A stretch of 64,000 nt of DNA from Tetracladium setigerum (GCA_031472005.1 PZJY01000007.1:1971808-2035807); one strand, 5' to 3'; positions 1 through 12,170 are shown, counted from the first letter of the stretch. Made by a program: numbers and translations. The notes: generated by a model from the sequence alone, not told the origin.

Positions 1-1160
1 TCTTCCAAATGCATAACTCCAAAGTCTCTAATCTTGCAAATAGTATCTTGGAGCTATCGTAGCAGCTTGGGTAACATTCGGAACATTCAGAATGGAAAGC
101 AGCTGGAGTTGGCGTATCCCTTCTCTTCTACAGGCACTCGTGTCTATCTTTCAGATCATTTTCATCTACTGGGTACCGGAGAGTCCTAGATGGCTCATTG
201 CCAATGATCGGACAGAAGAAGCTACAAAGATCCTATCTAGATATCACTGCGGGACTGAAGAACCGACGGAGCTCGTACGTCTCCAGGTAGCTCAGATTAC
301 CAGCGCCCTCGAGTTTGAGCGCCTCAACGAGTCGGGCTCTTATTTTCAATTCTTGAAATCAAGTAAGTCATATATCTATTTACACATTTTGAACTGTACT
401 AATACTATGTTCTACTTCAGAGGGAAATCAGCATCGACTGTTCATCGTTTTCATTCTCGGTTTCATTATCCAATGGTGTGGTAACGGGATCATCTCATCC
501 TATCTCTCTCTCGTCCTTCACAGCGTCGGTATCACCAACCCAGAAACACAGAACTACATCAACGGGGGAATGCAAATTTACAACTTCGCTATCGCTGGTG
601 CAAGCGCTACTCTCATCGATCGATTGGGTAGAAGATTCCTGTTCCTTACATCCAACATCGGCATGTTAGTTGCATTCATCATCTGGACCGCCCTCGCTGC
701 ACAACACCAACTGCAAGGAGGCGACAACAAAGGACTTGGTATTGGCGTCGTGGCTATGGTCTTCGTCTTCAACACCTTTTATAATATCGCCATGAACCCG
801 CTGCCCATTGCTTATCTGCTCGAGGTACTACCGTATACGCTTCGTACCAAGGGTCTCACTGTCTTCAACTTGGCGCAGTACTGCAGTGGTATTTTCAACG
901 GTTTCGTCAATCCGGTTGCATTGGACGCTCTTAAATGGAAGTACTATATTGTGTTCGACTGTGCTCTGGTGTTGTGGCTCGGCATTATTTACTTCACCTT
1001 CCCTGAGACCCGGAACTTGTCATTGGAGGAGGTCAGCGAAATCTTCGATGGGAGTCAAGCGCTTGAGAGAACATATGATATCAAGGCCGAGGGATTGGCC
1101 GCAGAGCACACGGAGAAGGTTGGAGTGGACGTTAATGAGAAAGATCTAGCAAAGGCTTAG
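1..1160 (+). CDS. Sugar-porter MFS transporter (hexose/lactose-permease-like), 5' truncated by window edge
   Basis: C-terminal two thirds of a major facilitator of the sugar-porter family, which moves mono- or disaccharides across the plasma membrane by proton symport. The window starts inside an intron: bases 1-43 carry a CTAAT branch site and end in TAG. Coding exons are 44-362 and 421-1160, with a GTAAGT...CAG intron at 363-420 that joins in frame. Family marks are PESPRWL after helix 6, a Q-W-C-G-N-G-I helix 7 segment like that of lactose permeases, and PETR-N-LSLEEVSEIFDG after helix 12. The tail is short, charged and cytosolic-looking. The substrate cannot be told; the SSWSWRIPS segment recalls fungal lactose-permease and hexose transporters. 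No frame break is seen. The 5' exons, with the first helices, lie outside the window. Confidence 0.9.
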
Positions 1161-1926
1161 TTCTGGAGTTGAACCAGTTGTCGAGGTGGGCTGTTGGGAA
1201 GTTGGTTTGGTCAAGAAGCATATAAGTGCTAACTCGTCGCTTTACGAAAGTATGAAGAGGATGGTTTTTTCGAGTTAAACACGAGCTGTACCTTGGGAAA
1301 CAATCAGACATGTGTAACCCTTCATCTTTGAAATTCTTAGATTTTTCTGTTGACTTGCCAGTTCAAAAGTTTCCTATCACTCCTCATTCAATCATTTTCA
1401 TTAACTAACTAAATGATCGTTATCGGTCATCCTTCACCACGTTTCGGGAATTGGCAAGGAATACCAAAAACTCGGAATCCTTGGCAATGCAAAACGTTGT
1501 ACCAACAATCGATTCTTGCATTGAAAACGCAATGAGATGGATAATTACTACTATTTACAACGACCCTTTATAAAGAATCGAGTTCAGATTGCATATCACT
1601 ATTACATGAAAGAGCAAAGTAGAAGCATGGTTTTTGACTGTTGACGTTCTGAGCAGAAACGAGTATATGATTGGCCCGCTTATTTTGCGTCGCTTTCCGC
1701 GGCCGCCACGGGATGGTCGTACAGTAGCAGCGCCTCTCCTCCTCCAATTGGCTCTGAACATAACCAAATGCAGGGCAACGGGCTGAATATAACACAGCTG
1801 ATGCTCCTAACTCCAACGACCTCTCCATCTCACAACTTCATCTACTCCAACCTCCAATCTCACCATCAAAACCCCCCTGTCCACCCTACCCAATCGAAAG
1901 AAAAACCTTCCATCCATCCCATAAAA
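1161..1926. other. Spacer between two plus-strand genes
   Basis: Holds the transporter 3' end and the leader of the next gene. AT-rich with C-rich pyrimidine stretches just before the next start codon. Minus-strand frames of 70-86 codons at 1555-1828 have no recognisable content. Confidence 0.5.
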
Positions 1927-3187
1927 ATGGCACCAAAAACCTCAACCATCCTCCTCTCCCTCACCATCCCAGCCGGGATTTACTTCCTCATGATCCTCGG
2001 TTTTGCATCGGGGGGAGTAATGGACCGTCTCACCCAGCTGCTCGAGTCTCCTTCGCCGCACTGGCCAGGCACGTCTCAACCTCTCAAACAAAAATACACT
2101 GGTATAGGCCCAATCGACGGATTGCTCTCCAACGTGAATCCATTTTTTGCACCGGTGGTAGATGGAAGTGATCCTTCTCTCTCACTGTGGTCGGTTTTTA
2201 TGAGCGGGCAGTATGGTGCTGGGTGGGGACTTGTTGTGTTGGAGGGGTTGAGGCAGGGGAATGAGGGGAGGTTTATTCGTTTGTGAGTAGCATTCTCCTT
2301 CTTTTTAATCATATTCATTACCAAATTCAATCCATATCTCTTTGTCACAATATACATCTTTCCTTCAAAAAAAATAACTAAGTCGACCCTTCACAAAACA
2401 TAGTACCGCCCTCATCGGCACCATCCAACAACTCTGTGGTTTCGCAATTATCTTCCCCATCTACCTCCTAACACACACCCTAACCTCCCCCTCTCCCATC
2501 TCACCACCCACTCAACCCCCAAAAAAGCCATCTCAATCTCCCCCTCCAATCTCAAAATCTTCCCCTACGCTCTCGCAATCGGCTACATCATCCCATCCCT
2601 CGCAATCACCATCCCAACCACCAACATGTCCACGCGACAAAACCTCCTTGCCGTGTGGCAAATTTTCCCGCTTTGGGTTAGTTTGGCTATGAAAGTGCTA
2701 TCTTTTTTCTTCACGGACACGGAAACCTCTTCGCCAAAATCCTCGTCGGTGAAATCTATTGATAAGAGAGAGACAAACGAGGAGGAGGAATACATCACCC
2801 TCTTAAACCGCACCTACGCCTTTCTCTTTACCCTCCTAATCACAACACACCTCCCCACCCTCCTCACAGTCATCTCCCCCTCGCCCCAGATAGTGTCACA
2901 TTCTCATCCGTTTATATCCCTCGCCTCCTCTTCTTTCACACTACAGCACCTCCCTCGCCAGATCCGTGCACGTGTTCTTATGGTGGGATGTCTACAATTC
3001 GTTTGCTGCTGCTATGGTCTGGGGGTTTGCATTGTTAAGGAATGCGGTTCCAGGAGAAGAGGGGGTTGGTGTTGGATGGGTGAAGTTGTTGGGTGCACTT
3101 GTGGTGGGGGGTCCGTTTGCGGTGTTGGTTCTGTTGGTGCGGGAGAGGGATTTAGCGGTTTTGAGAGGAGGAGTGAAGCGGGAGTGA
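1927..3187 (+). pseudogene. Polytopic membrane protein resembling ascI/PaxA-type terpene cyclases, reading frame broken three times
   Basis: Exon 1 is 1927-2282; a GTGAGT...TAG intron (2283-2403) joins in phase to an exon running to 3187. Seen: about seven hydrophobic segments, an N-terminal signal-anchor-like helix, and the segments FFAPVVDGSDPSLSLW, LEGLRQGNEGRF and VFLWWDVYNSFAAAM. From memory, the pattern F-x-P-x-x-D-G-S with L-E-x-L-R-x-G-N belongs to the membrane-bound family that includes AscI and PaxA/IdtS of fungal terpenoid and indole-diterpene clusters; this is recall, not a search. The sense frame changes near 2521-2526 (A run), 2884-2887 (C run) and 2941; each change needs one added base, and 380 residues would result. 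It is either decayed or mis-sequenced. No prenyltransferase, P450 or other cluster partner lies beside it. Confidence 0.5.
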
Positions 3188-3467
3188 GGGGAGGTATTGA
3201 ATGGAGTAAAATGTGATGAGCGATCTTTGGGACGTAATTTGTCTGGAGCATTTGTGAATCTTGGTGTTAATGTTGTAACTCTGGCGTACGAATGGACGTT
3301 GCTTAAATTGGGAGAACCAAACATGAGATTTATAAGATGTATGAGATTTGTGAGGTACGAGACTCGGAGGAATGATCAAGACATTGGATCATAACCTAAT
3401 GATTTACTCGATGTTTGTAGAATTCGAATGTTAATGTATTGTAAAAGAACAACCAATGATGAAAAAA

Positions 3468-4959
3468 TCAAAACGACTCTCTGTCACCCCTCCAACACAT
3501 ACCCATGATATCCATCACCCCAAACGCTTTCTCACCACTCATACTCCAGCCCTCCTTCTTCCTCAGCCACTCCCCACCCAAGAACTGCCTAATACACGTA
3601 TCAACCGGTTTCCTCTGTGGACTTTTCAACGGTACCAACTTATAAAAATTCTCGTCCAACCTCGTCGGCTCACATGCACACTTAGTCGTCCTATCCACCG
3701 GACACTGATGGTTAATATCATGCTGATACCCTATATCCCTAAAGAACCACACCTCGCTCTTCGGCACAAACATCCCCACACTGAGTGTATGAACTGGGGC
3801 GTCACCGAATCTCTCATAGTAAAATCCACCGGCCGTGTCGAGCCAGTTGAAGTAGGCTTCGTTTTCTTTGGAGCGCCAGAAGTCCAGGGAACCAATCTCG
3901 AAGTTGGAGAAGAATTGGCAGTTGTTGTATTCGTCGTTGTTGTGGGGGTCGAGGAGCCAGGTAAGATCTGCTTCGGGGTGAATGAGATGTGCGTTGGCGC
4001 TGACAAAATCCCGAGTTCGTGGCCAAAGCGAGGGGAAGGAGCGAGCGTCGTCGAGGATGTTCATGTTGAAGCCGTACTTCATGCCATTGTCTCTCATGAA
4101 GCGGAATACGTCATACTCGATGTCGCAGAAATAGTGTACCTAGCCATGATTAGCCACCCATTTATGGCCTAGAGGAGACAGAGTAGAAAACCCACATTCG
4201 GCTCTACTCTCCAATACCAGTTAAAATTTTGAAGAAATGGGTGCTTGTAAAAGAACCCAGAGTTCCAACGGCACATGTGATGATATGAAACCATCCAACC
4301 TTTGCCAACTCCAATTGTGCCAAGATATTCCAGGCCATTCATGAATCGATCCTCGTCGATCCAATCTGGCAAGGACCAGTGCTCCTTCGGAACGACTTCG
4401 TAGTGGCAATCGGCGGTCGTCAAATTTCTTGTTGCCGCTTTGAACTTTTCTGAGAATGGTTCGTCGTTGAAAAAAACCCATGGATACTTGTGGTGTCAGC
4501 TTGTTTTTGGTCTATTGATGTGAGTGGGGTACCTTATATTTCGAATTCCACCTGAATTCCAGCTGTCGCATACTGTGCATCATCGCCTCTAATTCTGAGT
4601 TCCGTACCAAACTGATGATCGCAGCTCTAGGTCTCCCTCCCAAACCGAATGTCGGAAGTTGTAGCAAGGGAAGATTTGTGACGGCATGTCTGTTATCCGA
4701 GTTCTCCTTGAGCCAGCGTATTGGATCCGGCCTTTGCTTGGTCGAGAGAGGTAAGGTAGCTCGAATTGCTTTGAATGAGTCCGTGGTGTTGACTGCAGCG
4801 TCTGCTCCACGCAAGCAGTAAATGGAGGCTAGGACGAAAGCCGCAAGTGCTGTGCAGAGAACCCATCGAATGGAGCGCTTTCTAGGAAAACTTTTTCAAT
4901 ATTAGCATGAGACTCAAATTATGTAGGAAGCTCTTTACCCTCGACGGAATAAAGTCCAT
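3468..4959 (-). CDS. KTR/KRE2-family alpha-1,2-mannosyltransferase (GT15)
   Basis: Golgi type II membrane enzyme that adds alpha-1,2-mannose from GDP-mannose to O- and N-linked glycans. Exons in coding order: 4959-4939 (seven codons only), 4877-4533, 4486-4196 and 4139-3468; all junctions keep frame and give 442 residues, normal for the family. The first intron ends at the AAAG acceptor beside 4878, which is the only choice that keeps the frame. Order of features: short cytosolic tail, one membrane helix at about residues 12-28 (WVLCTALAAFVLASIY), stem, then the catalytic domain with RAAIISLVRNSEL, PKEHWSLPDWID, SYHHMCRWNSGFFYKHP, NFNWYWRVEPNV, FFSNFEIGSLDFWRS and GGFYYERFGDAPVH, all GT15 hallmarks. 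Which KTR subgroup it belongs to is not resolved. The next minus-strand gene upstream is HIR1. Confidence 0.93.
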
Positions 4960-5677
4960 GCATTTGACGACAGTTGCCACAAGCCCCCAAAGCTAGGTGA
5001 CCATCTCTGCCGCCTTGGGGGAGTACGCCAGAAAGCCGAAGAGTTGGCTGTGCTGACAGGTGAAGACGACAGTGATTGAATAGACCATCTACTGCTTGAC
5101 CAATGAGTGCTTGTATGCGTTGCAATGGAAATGGAGCGTACTGGGGTTGCGTAAAGACGAGCCCGAGCACTGGGCGAAGGAGAACCTCGATCCGCCATTG
5201 TAACTTGGGAAATTTGCAAATCCAATGCTGGGATGGAGAGAGATTTACAAAAATTGGGACATGATAGAAAGACATTCAGCATAAAAGGGGAAGGAATGAG
5301 CGACCAACAGTCTTGGATCTTTCCGCACTAGCGATCCAGCTCTCTGTATCTTTCCTAGTCATCTTGGCATACTTCCAACCAAAAAGACATACCAAAATCC
5401 GTTATTTGATTTTGCCTGCACGCGCAGTATTAGGATGAATAAACCTATAGCTACTACCATACCCAAGTCTCCATCAACCTCATCGCAGAGGCAGTTCCCG
5501 CAGGGAATAGAGAAGCCCTGGTATTCCACCTCAAAGTCCAGCAGACTCTGGCAAACAAATAATAAAATACATAGGTATACATCATATCTGGATGTAAAAT
5601 CGCCGAGTATTCCTACACACTCAGCAAACTCATATATGCCCAGAACGCCGCGCAGTCATTAAAAAGGCATTCGTTGC
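4960..5677. other. Spacer between KTR mannosyltransferase and HIR1
   Basis: Contains the promoter of the mannosyltransferase and the HIR1 3' end. Two overlapping minus-strand frames of 115-118 codons at 4919-5282 have no protein-like composition and overlap the first exon and intron of the mannosyltransferase. Confidence 0.5.
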
Positions 5678-8600
5678 TCAAGCACCATTTTCTGCTCCAT
5701 CCGAAACAAGCCCAAGAACCCTAGCATATTGACCAGTAAGTCGTTGAAGTTCTCTGAATTTTCCTAGAAAGAGTTAGTCCAGGCCGCTCGAGAATCATAA
5801 TGCAGAGGGGGAACCTACCAAGTATTAATACAACTTCCTTAACAAGATCCTTTCGGTCCCATCCGCAAAGCATCTCATCTTCGCTGAGCCAGCCCTCGCC
5901 CTTTTCGTGGCTCGAGTCTTCGCTGTTCTCTTGTAAAATCCCTCCTAGAAGACTTCTCAATAATTCTTCTACCTTTGTCTTCAATCCTTCCGCGCCCAAA
6001 CGTTTGGCATACATGAACAAATAAATTCTAAACTCGTCCTTCGCACCAAGTTGCATAGCGGCAGCAACACGGTTCTCCAAATGAGCAATACTAACTCCAG
6101 CTTCAAAGCCCTCAAAGCCTTCCTTAGAAAGCAAAGCCTTGACAAGTCTCTGAAGATGGAATGCCCTGCCTTTGAGAAGGACTTCGTTGGTAGTGTGTCG
6201 CTCGAGATGCGGAATGATGCCAGCAGAGACATTGGAAGCGCTGACGTCCCCATCCCGTTTGGCATCAGGGCCAACACCAGTTGACTGTAAACTGCTGATT
6301 GAAGAATCGTTTGTGTTCCAGTACTGCGACCCGACTGCCCACCAAGCCTCCGAGAGACGCTGCCAGACAAACATGAGAGGCGAGTACATGTAACCATCAC
6401 CGTTGCTTAGCGTGACAATAATCTTGCCAGTTGAGTTCAAGTGAGCCGAAGTAACTCCTGGAGCACTTGTTGTTTGAGTTCCAAGTGAGTGTACAGCGAT
6501 CTCCAGAATGGGACCAAGCGAAACCGGTGGATGAGGGGATGCAAGCGTCTTGAGATTCCAGACATAGCACATACCGACAGCAGTAATACATAGAAGCCAC
6601 CAACCTCTGCACTCGATTATAACGGGCTGAGATTCCAATACCAAGGCATTAAAAACCCTCCGACCTGCTGGAGTCCAGGTATAAATGCTAGCATCCTCAC
6701 AAGCAGCAGCCCAGAAGTTCTTATTTCCTGTGACCAGAATGACAGCCTTGGGAAGGTAATCATGCCAAAGCGTGGCTCCTCTTTTTGTCGCACTAATCCT
6801 AGTTGGATCTTTGATGTGAACAGGGGCTAAAGCAGTGACAGCATTTTGTGCTTCGAAGATAATATCCTCAGAAGCTTTCATAGATTCTTCCACGCCATTC
6901 GTGCCGTTGGAGGTACCCTTGGAAGGCGGCAACGTTCCTCGGTCTAAAGAGCGTAGAATATGTGATCGAATCTTTGGTACTGCAAGTCGAACTTGACTGA
7001 CTGACATGATCGGGTTGACGACTGCGGGTCGAATGAAGTCAGGAGTGGGCACGATGCCGCTAGCCTGCGGTAATTGCATGGCTGGCTCCATTCCCTGCAC
7101 ACCATTGATCATGATGGGGATAGGGCCGTTGGTTCCCAAGTTGGGTCTCTTGCTGATGTGCTCTTCCTCCTCACCTTCTTCAAGTGGCAGGGCCTTTCGC
7201 TTGTTGCCCAACAACATCGCAGCAAGGCCTCCTCTTGGGAGTCCATCATACGGTTTGGAGAGGTCAAGGATCGATTGTGGTGCATCGTTATTCTTGGCGT
7301 TGTTACCTCCAGCCACCAAGTTGGATTGTGGAAGTGACGAGAGACCAGTCCCCGACGACGAGACGAGCAGAGGTGCTACTCTCTTCTTTCCTTCCTTCGT
7401 TATCGTCACCCGACTCTTCATGGCTTCTAGTTTTGCAGCGTTAGGATCGACTGGCGGTGGAGCAGATGGCTCTTTTGGTGTTGAAGAACCGTTTGTCGTC
7501 GGAGCAGCTGATGCTGTCAAAGTCGCCGGATTACCACTTCCATTCATGACCGGGGAAGGACGTGGTGTTAAAGCCGATCCGACATCGCCCATCAGTGCTC
7601 CCATCCTGCCTTCCGTCTGTCGTAATTCTCCGGCCTTGCTCTTTTCCTCTAATCGAAGCCCCGCGACATCCTCAACAACTCCCACACCTCTTCTCCCTAC
7701 GCCAAACTTTTGAAGTGATTTGTCGTTTTCTGACCAAGGAGCAATGAACCCCAACTCTCCTTTCTCAAATTCGACAGCAACTATGCTCCCATCTAAACTC
7801 GTCGCATACAAAGTCAGGCCATCCGGTGTCCATGCAAGATCCGAGATTGATTTTCCAGCCAAATCCTGACACACAACCAACGGCCGCGAGGAGCTGGTAT
7901 TCCATACGCTCAATGTCTTGTCTTGCCCAGCACAAGCGATAACTGTAACCAGCGCCTGGGTACTATAGCCACTGTTGTCTGTATTCTCCGCATTGATTTC
8001 CTGCTTACTGAACAATCTCGGAGAGAATGTGCAGACTTCTGTAGGGCCCTCATGTCCAATGAGATTGATATCGCTGTCCCAAAGCCCTCTGTTGATAATA
8101 GCCACAGAACTGACAGGTCCATTGACCGCATTTGCTGCAGCTATGTGGTTTCCATCCGGGACCAAGAACATCTTCGGAAGTATGTGGTCAGTGGCGAAGA
8201 AGTGAAGGGCGCAACTATTGTATGCTCAAGAATGAAATTATTGAGAGCATCGTAGGCTGTGGCAGTTGGGTGTGGGGAGGTAAATCGAAACAATTTAATC
8301 GTTCGGTCGTCACTCGCTGTCGCGAAGTATTTGTTCGCCGGATCAAAAGTAATTCCCTTGACGTGACTTTGGTGGACGGAAATCGTCTTCAGCTTCTCGA
8401 AGGTTGTGCCCGACCATACTACAATTTTCGAGTCCAAGCCAACAGACACCAGAATTGATGAATCGTAGGACCAACCCAAATCTTGCACATCGTTATCATG
8501 TCCAATCAATCGCTTGAGAATCTTCCAATTTTCAACAGGCGGCGGTTCGTTTGATCCTATATAAGTGTCAGCAGGTTTATCCCACGTCAACTGCTACTTT

Positions 8601-9075
8601 CCAATGCCGTACCAAATGCCGTCGAATGTGCGGGAGGGTTTGGATCCAGGTGGTATATGCAAATAATCTTGTCGTCCGCGCCAGAAGCCAGCCAACGCCC
8701 ATTAGGTGAAAATCTGACTGTATGTATCGTGCCCGAGTGGTAGCTCATATGGCACAATTGTTTCGGTTTCGTGTACGCTGGGTCTCCAGCATTATGGATA
8801 GCTTCGGTTGCCCATATTCGAACGTGTCCATCTATTCAAGCATCCCATTTAGCCTTCTCCCTCGTCCATCTCTCACAGAACTTTCTCACCTCCAGCTGCC
8901 GTAGCCAACCTGCTTCCATCAGGCGATACATGACAACTGTAGACTTCAAAATCTTTCTGCTCTCCTAATTGTTGAGGCGCATCCAGCGCGAATGTTAGCC
9001 AGGGTTCTCAGTCAGAGCGAATGATGTGATGAACTTGCCACTGTGGCCGAGCCAGGACGGTTTTACGAAGCGCAT
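5678..9075 (-). CDS. HIR1: HIR1/HIRA histone chaperone subunit (WD40 plus Hira domain), one frameshift
   Basis: Subunit of the HIR complex, which deposits H3-H4 independently of replication and represses histone genes. Exons in coding order: 9075-9039, 8964-8890, 8831-8613, 8556-5819 and 5763-5678; about 1051 residues after repair. Intron 1 is a GC-AG intron (GCAAGT...TAG). The N-terminal WD40 propeller shows HVSPDGSRLATAAGDGHV, HTVRFSPNGRWLASGADDK, LIGHDNDVQDLGWSYD and KGITFDPANKYFATASDD. Near residue 500, KEGKKRVAPLLV is the HIRA B-box that binds Asf1. The C-terminal half is the Hira domain, ending QYARVLGLVSDG. At 8158-8160 the WD40 frame continues only if the GGG run (CCC in the coding strand) had one more base: CSWS must be followed by PDGNHIAAAN. 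No intron can fit there, so I read it as a sequence error in a conserved gene. Confidence 0.92.
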
Positions 9076-9488
9076 GTTTTCGTCTCGATGGGTGGATATT
9101 TCAAATCATCATCTGTCGTCGAGGGGTTGCTTCGCATTATTGTTGGGTTGTTCAAGTTGACGAGGACAATTCCGAACGCGAAATCGCGAGTTCTTTGATT
9201 CGCGGCTGGGACTCGCGCTTGTTCCAGAAAACCAAGCTTGGCAAAACCCCAAGTTTCCTGAAACATTCTCCATTTTGATGCCAAGAGACATTGCGCATCA
9301 TCCTCCATTTTATTTCCAAAATAACGATCATTGTAGTTTCACAAAAAGTATAACACTTGGTGTACTGGCTCGCGAAGCAGTTCCAAATGGTGTGGTAGGT
9401 TGTTGGAAATAGCATATTTTATACAAGAAGCCACCTATATATGAGCTGAGCACCATCTGATCAACCTCAAGCAGCCTTCCAGCCAATT
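9076..9488. other. HIR1 promoter and dehydrogenase 3' flank
   Basis: No gene seen. Minus-strand frames of 60-87 codons at 9063-9415 overlap the first exon of HIR1 and look random. Confidence 0.45.
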
Positions 9489-10636
9489 CTACTTCGTATC
9501 CCCAATCTTGAACACATATTTCGTCCCGCTAGCAACCCCATTCTGCAGGTCCGTTAAAGCCTTCTCAATCCCTCCCAGCCCACCAGGGATAATCTCATAA
9601 GGATGGCCCTCAACCAGCCCTCCTGAAGTCCCCTCGTAAACAGCCTGAAAAACACGAGCCCAAACTCCTTGCTACCAGTACGTATTCCCAGCTTCGCCTG
9701 ATCCTCCGGAGGGTCTGCATGAACAACTCCAACAAAAGTAACCGACCTTTCAATGTAGTCCGGAATTTCAGAGTAATCCCTCCCTGGAATGATAAGCGTT
9801 ATCTTACTGCCGTCTTTGGCTAGAGCCTTGCTAATTGTCTGGAAACTCCCATGTTGACTGATACAGTCAAAAGCGTATTTCACTTCCTTTACATCTGCAT
9901 TTTTCAGAGCTTCTTTGATGGCCGAGACGAGCGCTTCGTCACCTTGGCGGTAATCGATAATTGTGTCGCCTTTACTTCTGTCAATGAGACTTTCAACGAA
10001 GTTTTGGGCTCTGCCAGCGACGCAGATGATGGGGTGGATATTAGATAGACGGGCGAGCTTCACAGCAAAAGCGCCCTAGGATTTGATCAGCCTGCTTTCC
10101 AAATGGTGGGTATCTTGATGTTCTCACCACCGCACCAGATGCACCGTAAATAATCAAAGGAGTTGGGCCAGTAGCGGGTCTCCAAGGTTCTGGCAGGCCC
10201 AGACGAAGGTAAAGACCAACAGCTGCGGTCATTGCCGTGAGAGGAATTGTCGCGCCCTGGACTAAGTTAGTGTTGACCTCATTGGATTTCATGAAAGATA
10301 TCACCTCTTCGAAGGATATCTTCTCAGGGAGATGAAATGTTGTATGTTCCCAAGCAATCGCGAACTCAGCATAGCTACCGCCCGGCTTGAGTATTTCATG
10401 AAAAGCAGCAACCCTATCACCTTTCTTGAACGTTGTGACATTTGCGCCCACTTCAGCGACAATACCAGCAATATCATCGCCGGAGTTATGCGGAACTCCG
10501 TCTTTCGGCCGTTTCCAATCTTTGGGATTTGACCCTGAGACAATCACCTGGATTAAAACCTGATTTGCATTCGTTTAGGGATTGAAACATCGTGAATGGT
10601 GACTTTGGGCCCATTTGCGACAAGTGCTTCTTTCAT
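9489..10636 (-). CDS. Zinc-type alcohol dehydrogenase/enoyl reductase-like MDR protein, two frameshifts
   Basis: Medium-chain dehydrogenase/reductase of the group that includes ToxD and trans-acting enoyl reductases; it would use NADPH on a carbonyl or enoyl substrate. Exons 10636-10128 and 10075-9489, with a GTGAGA...TAG intron joining GASGAV to GAFAVKLARL. The order is typical: N-terminal GroES fold (VSGSNPKDWK, HNSGDDIAGIVAEVG, KKGDRVAAFHE), a Rossmann entry at IIYGASGAVGAFAVKLA, and a C-terminal GHPYEIIPGGLGGIEKAL with a KYVFKIGD end. Catalytic zinc ligands of true alcohol dehydrogenases are absent, as in the ToxD group. One base is missing near 10574-10576 (between IP and TNANQVLI) and one near 9612 (between LQEGW and GHPYE). 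Repaired length is 365 residues, normal for the family. Two breaks in 1.1 kb make decay possible. Confidence 0.8.
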
Positions 10637-11221
10637 CGTGAGCGGTGTTCTCGGAGAAAGTAATAAACTACTTCGGAAACGAATGTCAACGTAGATGCTC
10701 AGGTTGTATATCAAATTTGATAATGGAAAAGAATAGTTAGGAAGTAGGTGCAGATGAGGTGCAATTCTTATTTACATGAAAGAGCAGCGGCTTTGTCATA
10801 TACTTCGGATTCCGCATCCCAGCACCTCGATGTAATCCAAAAATGATGACGAAAAGCGGGGTGCATGTTGGGGTAAAAGTACTGGCCCCAACTTTAGTAA
10901 AGATGCGACTTCGCAGAATGGAATGTGCGGATTGGCTTGTGATTGCTAACGTTCTTCGACATTATAAATGCAGATGCGCAAACGTAGTGATGTGGGAGCC
11001 GGATATCTCGTTTGAAAGGACCTCGGATTCTCGAGAGGAAACTCAAAAGAGGCGTCTGAAATCGTCAAAGGCTAGAGTACTAAAAGTAACATACCTAATG
11101 GGTGGTATACTTTCGATGACTTATCGAAATTGATTTGGTGGATACTCGTCAAGTGAGTTGGTAGCTGTGAATTGATGGATGCATATCTGCTTAGCTTCCA
11201 ACTTAAAAGCCATCATTAATT
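10637..11221. other. Spacer; no supported gene
   Basis: A 96-codon plus-strand frame at 10843-11133 has no recognisable family and no splice partners. The rest is AT-rich flank. Confidence 0.4.
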
Positions 11222-12170
11222 TTACTTCTGGCGAATGTTTTTCGCCTTTCGTTTCTTGAATACCACTCCAGGAACTGCTGGAGCCTCAGTATTGGTTGTC
11301 GCATCATCCGTGGAAATCGCCGCTTCTATACCCGCTCCCTCATCCAAAGGCTCTCGTTTGATTCCCTCAGCTTTCGGCGTTTCCCCAAGAATTGGTTGCG
11401 CAGGTGTGACCTCGCTGCCTTCCACCTTCAAATCCTCCTCACTCTTTACTTCTGTTTTGATATCTGTCCCATCCTCTCGCTTGACTTCCTTTCCCTTCCT
11501 TGTAGCGTTACTCAACAGAGCATCCAAATCACCGTCAATCTCATCGTCATCAGGATGAGTCTTGTACTTCGAACCCCATCTCATCTTCTTGGCCTCCAAT
11601 TCCTCTTTTCTTCCTCGTCAAGTTCTCTCTTCCTCACGCCAAGCGCCACCGCATCTGCTTTCTTCTCCCCCTCCTCTACAACCTTCTGTGAAGTAACCTG
11701 CCACTCTCCAGCCATGGCCATGTCCGGGCGAAATTCATCTGGAATAGCCACGCCCATTTCTGCAAGTTGTGCTAACTGCTGTTTCCGCTGGGACGGCGTG
11801 GCTGAGGGTCTCGGAACCGGTGGCCTCGCAACAGCTGTTGGTTTATAACTCGAGCCAGACGAAGTCGCAACTGACTCCCCACTGCCTCCGCCACTGCCTC
11901 CTGATACCATGCCATTCAGACGTGCCACTTCATTCTTTGCGCGCTCCTTGTCCTTCTCATCCTTCTCGTGGCCGCGGTGGAGATCTCGGAGAAAGCGCTT
12001 GAGGTTTCCTTGATGTTTAGGAGTTGCTTCGTGGTTCGTCTTTTCGAGTTTGGTGTCTCGGACGTATGTGCTGCAGTGTTTACACCAGTATTTGGGCTAT
12101 GTGTTGTTTAGTCCAAATTATGCAGATACCAAGCGGAATTACTTACGGTGGATTTCCAGTATTCAGACAT
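11222..12170 (-). CDS. U1-type (matrin) C2H2 zinc-finger protein, WBP4/FBP21-like splicing factor, one frameshift
   Basis: Exons 12170-12147 (eight codons, MSEYWKST) and 12096-11222, joined across a GTAAGT...TAG intron. The start gives PKYWCKHCSTYVRD followed by TKLEKTNHEATPKHQGNLKR: a U1-type zinc finger with Cys-x2-Cys and His-x5-His, placed at the N-terminus as in WW-domain-binding protein 4 and other spliceosomal proteins. The rest is charged and low-complexity: GSGGGSG linker, a helical ARLAEMGVAIPDEFRP-like segment, then an acidic lysine-rich tail ending KKRKAKNIRQK, probably nuclear. The frame is lost near 11602: EEEK must be followed by RELEAKKMRWGSKYK, which needs one more base in the CC run. 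Repaired length is 299 residues. It shares a 300 bp divergent promoter with the stomatin gene. Confidence 0.8.

Noticed and set aside
4919..5282. Minus-strand frames of 115-118 codons
   Set aside because: They overlap the first exon and intron of the mannosyltransferase, are rich in Ser/Arg and show no family feature.
10843..11133. Plus-strand 96-codon frame
   Set aside because: No recognisable content, no splice sites, isolated in a spacer.
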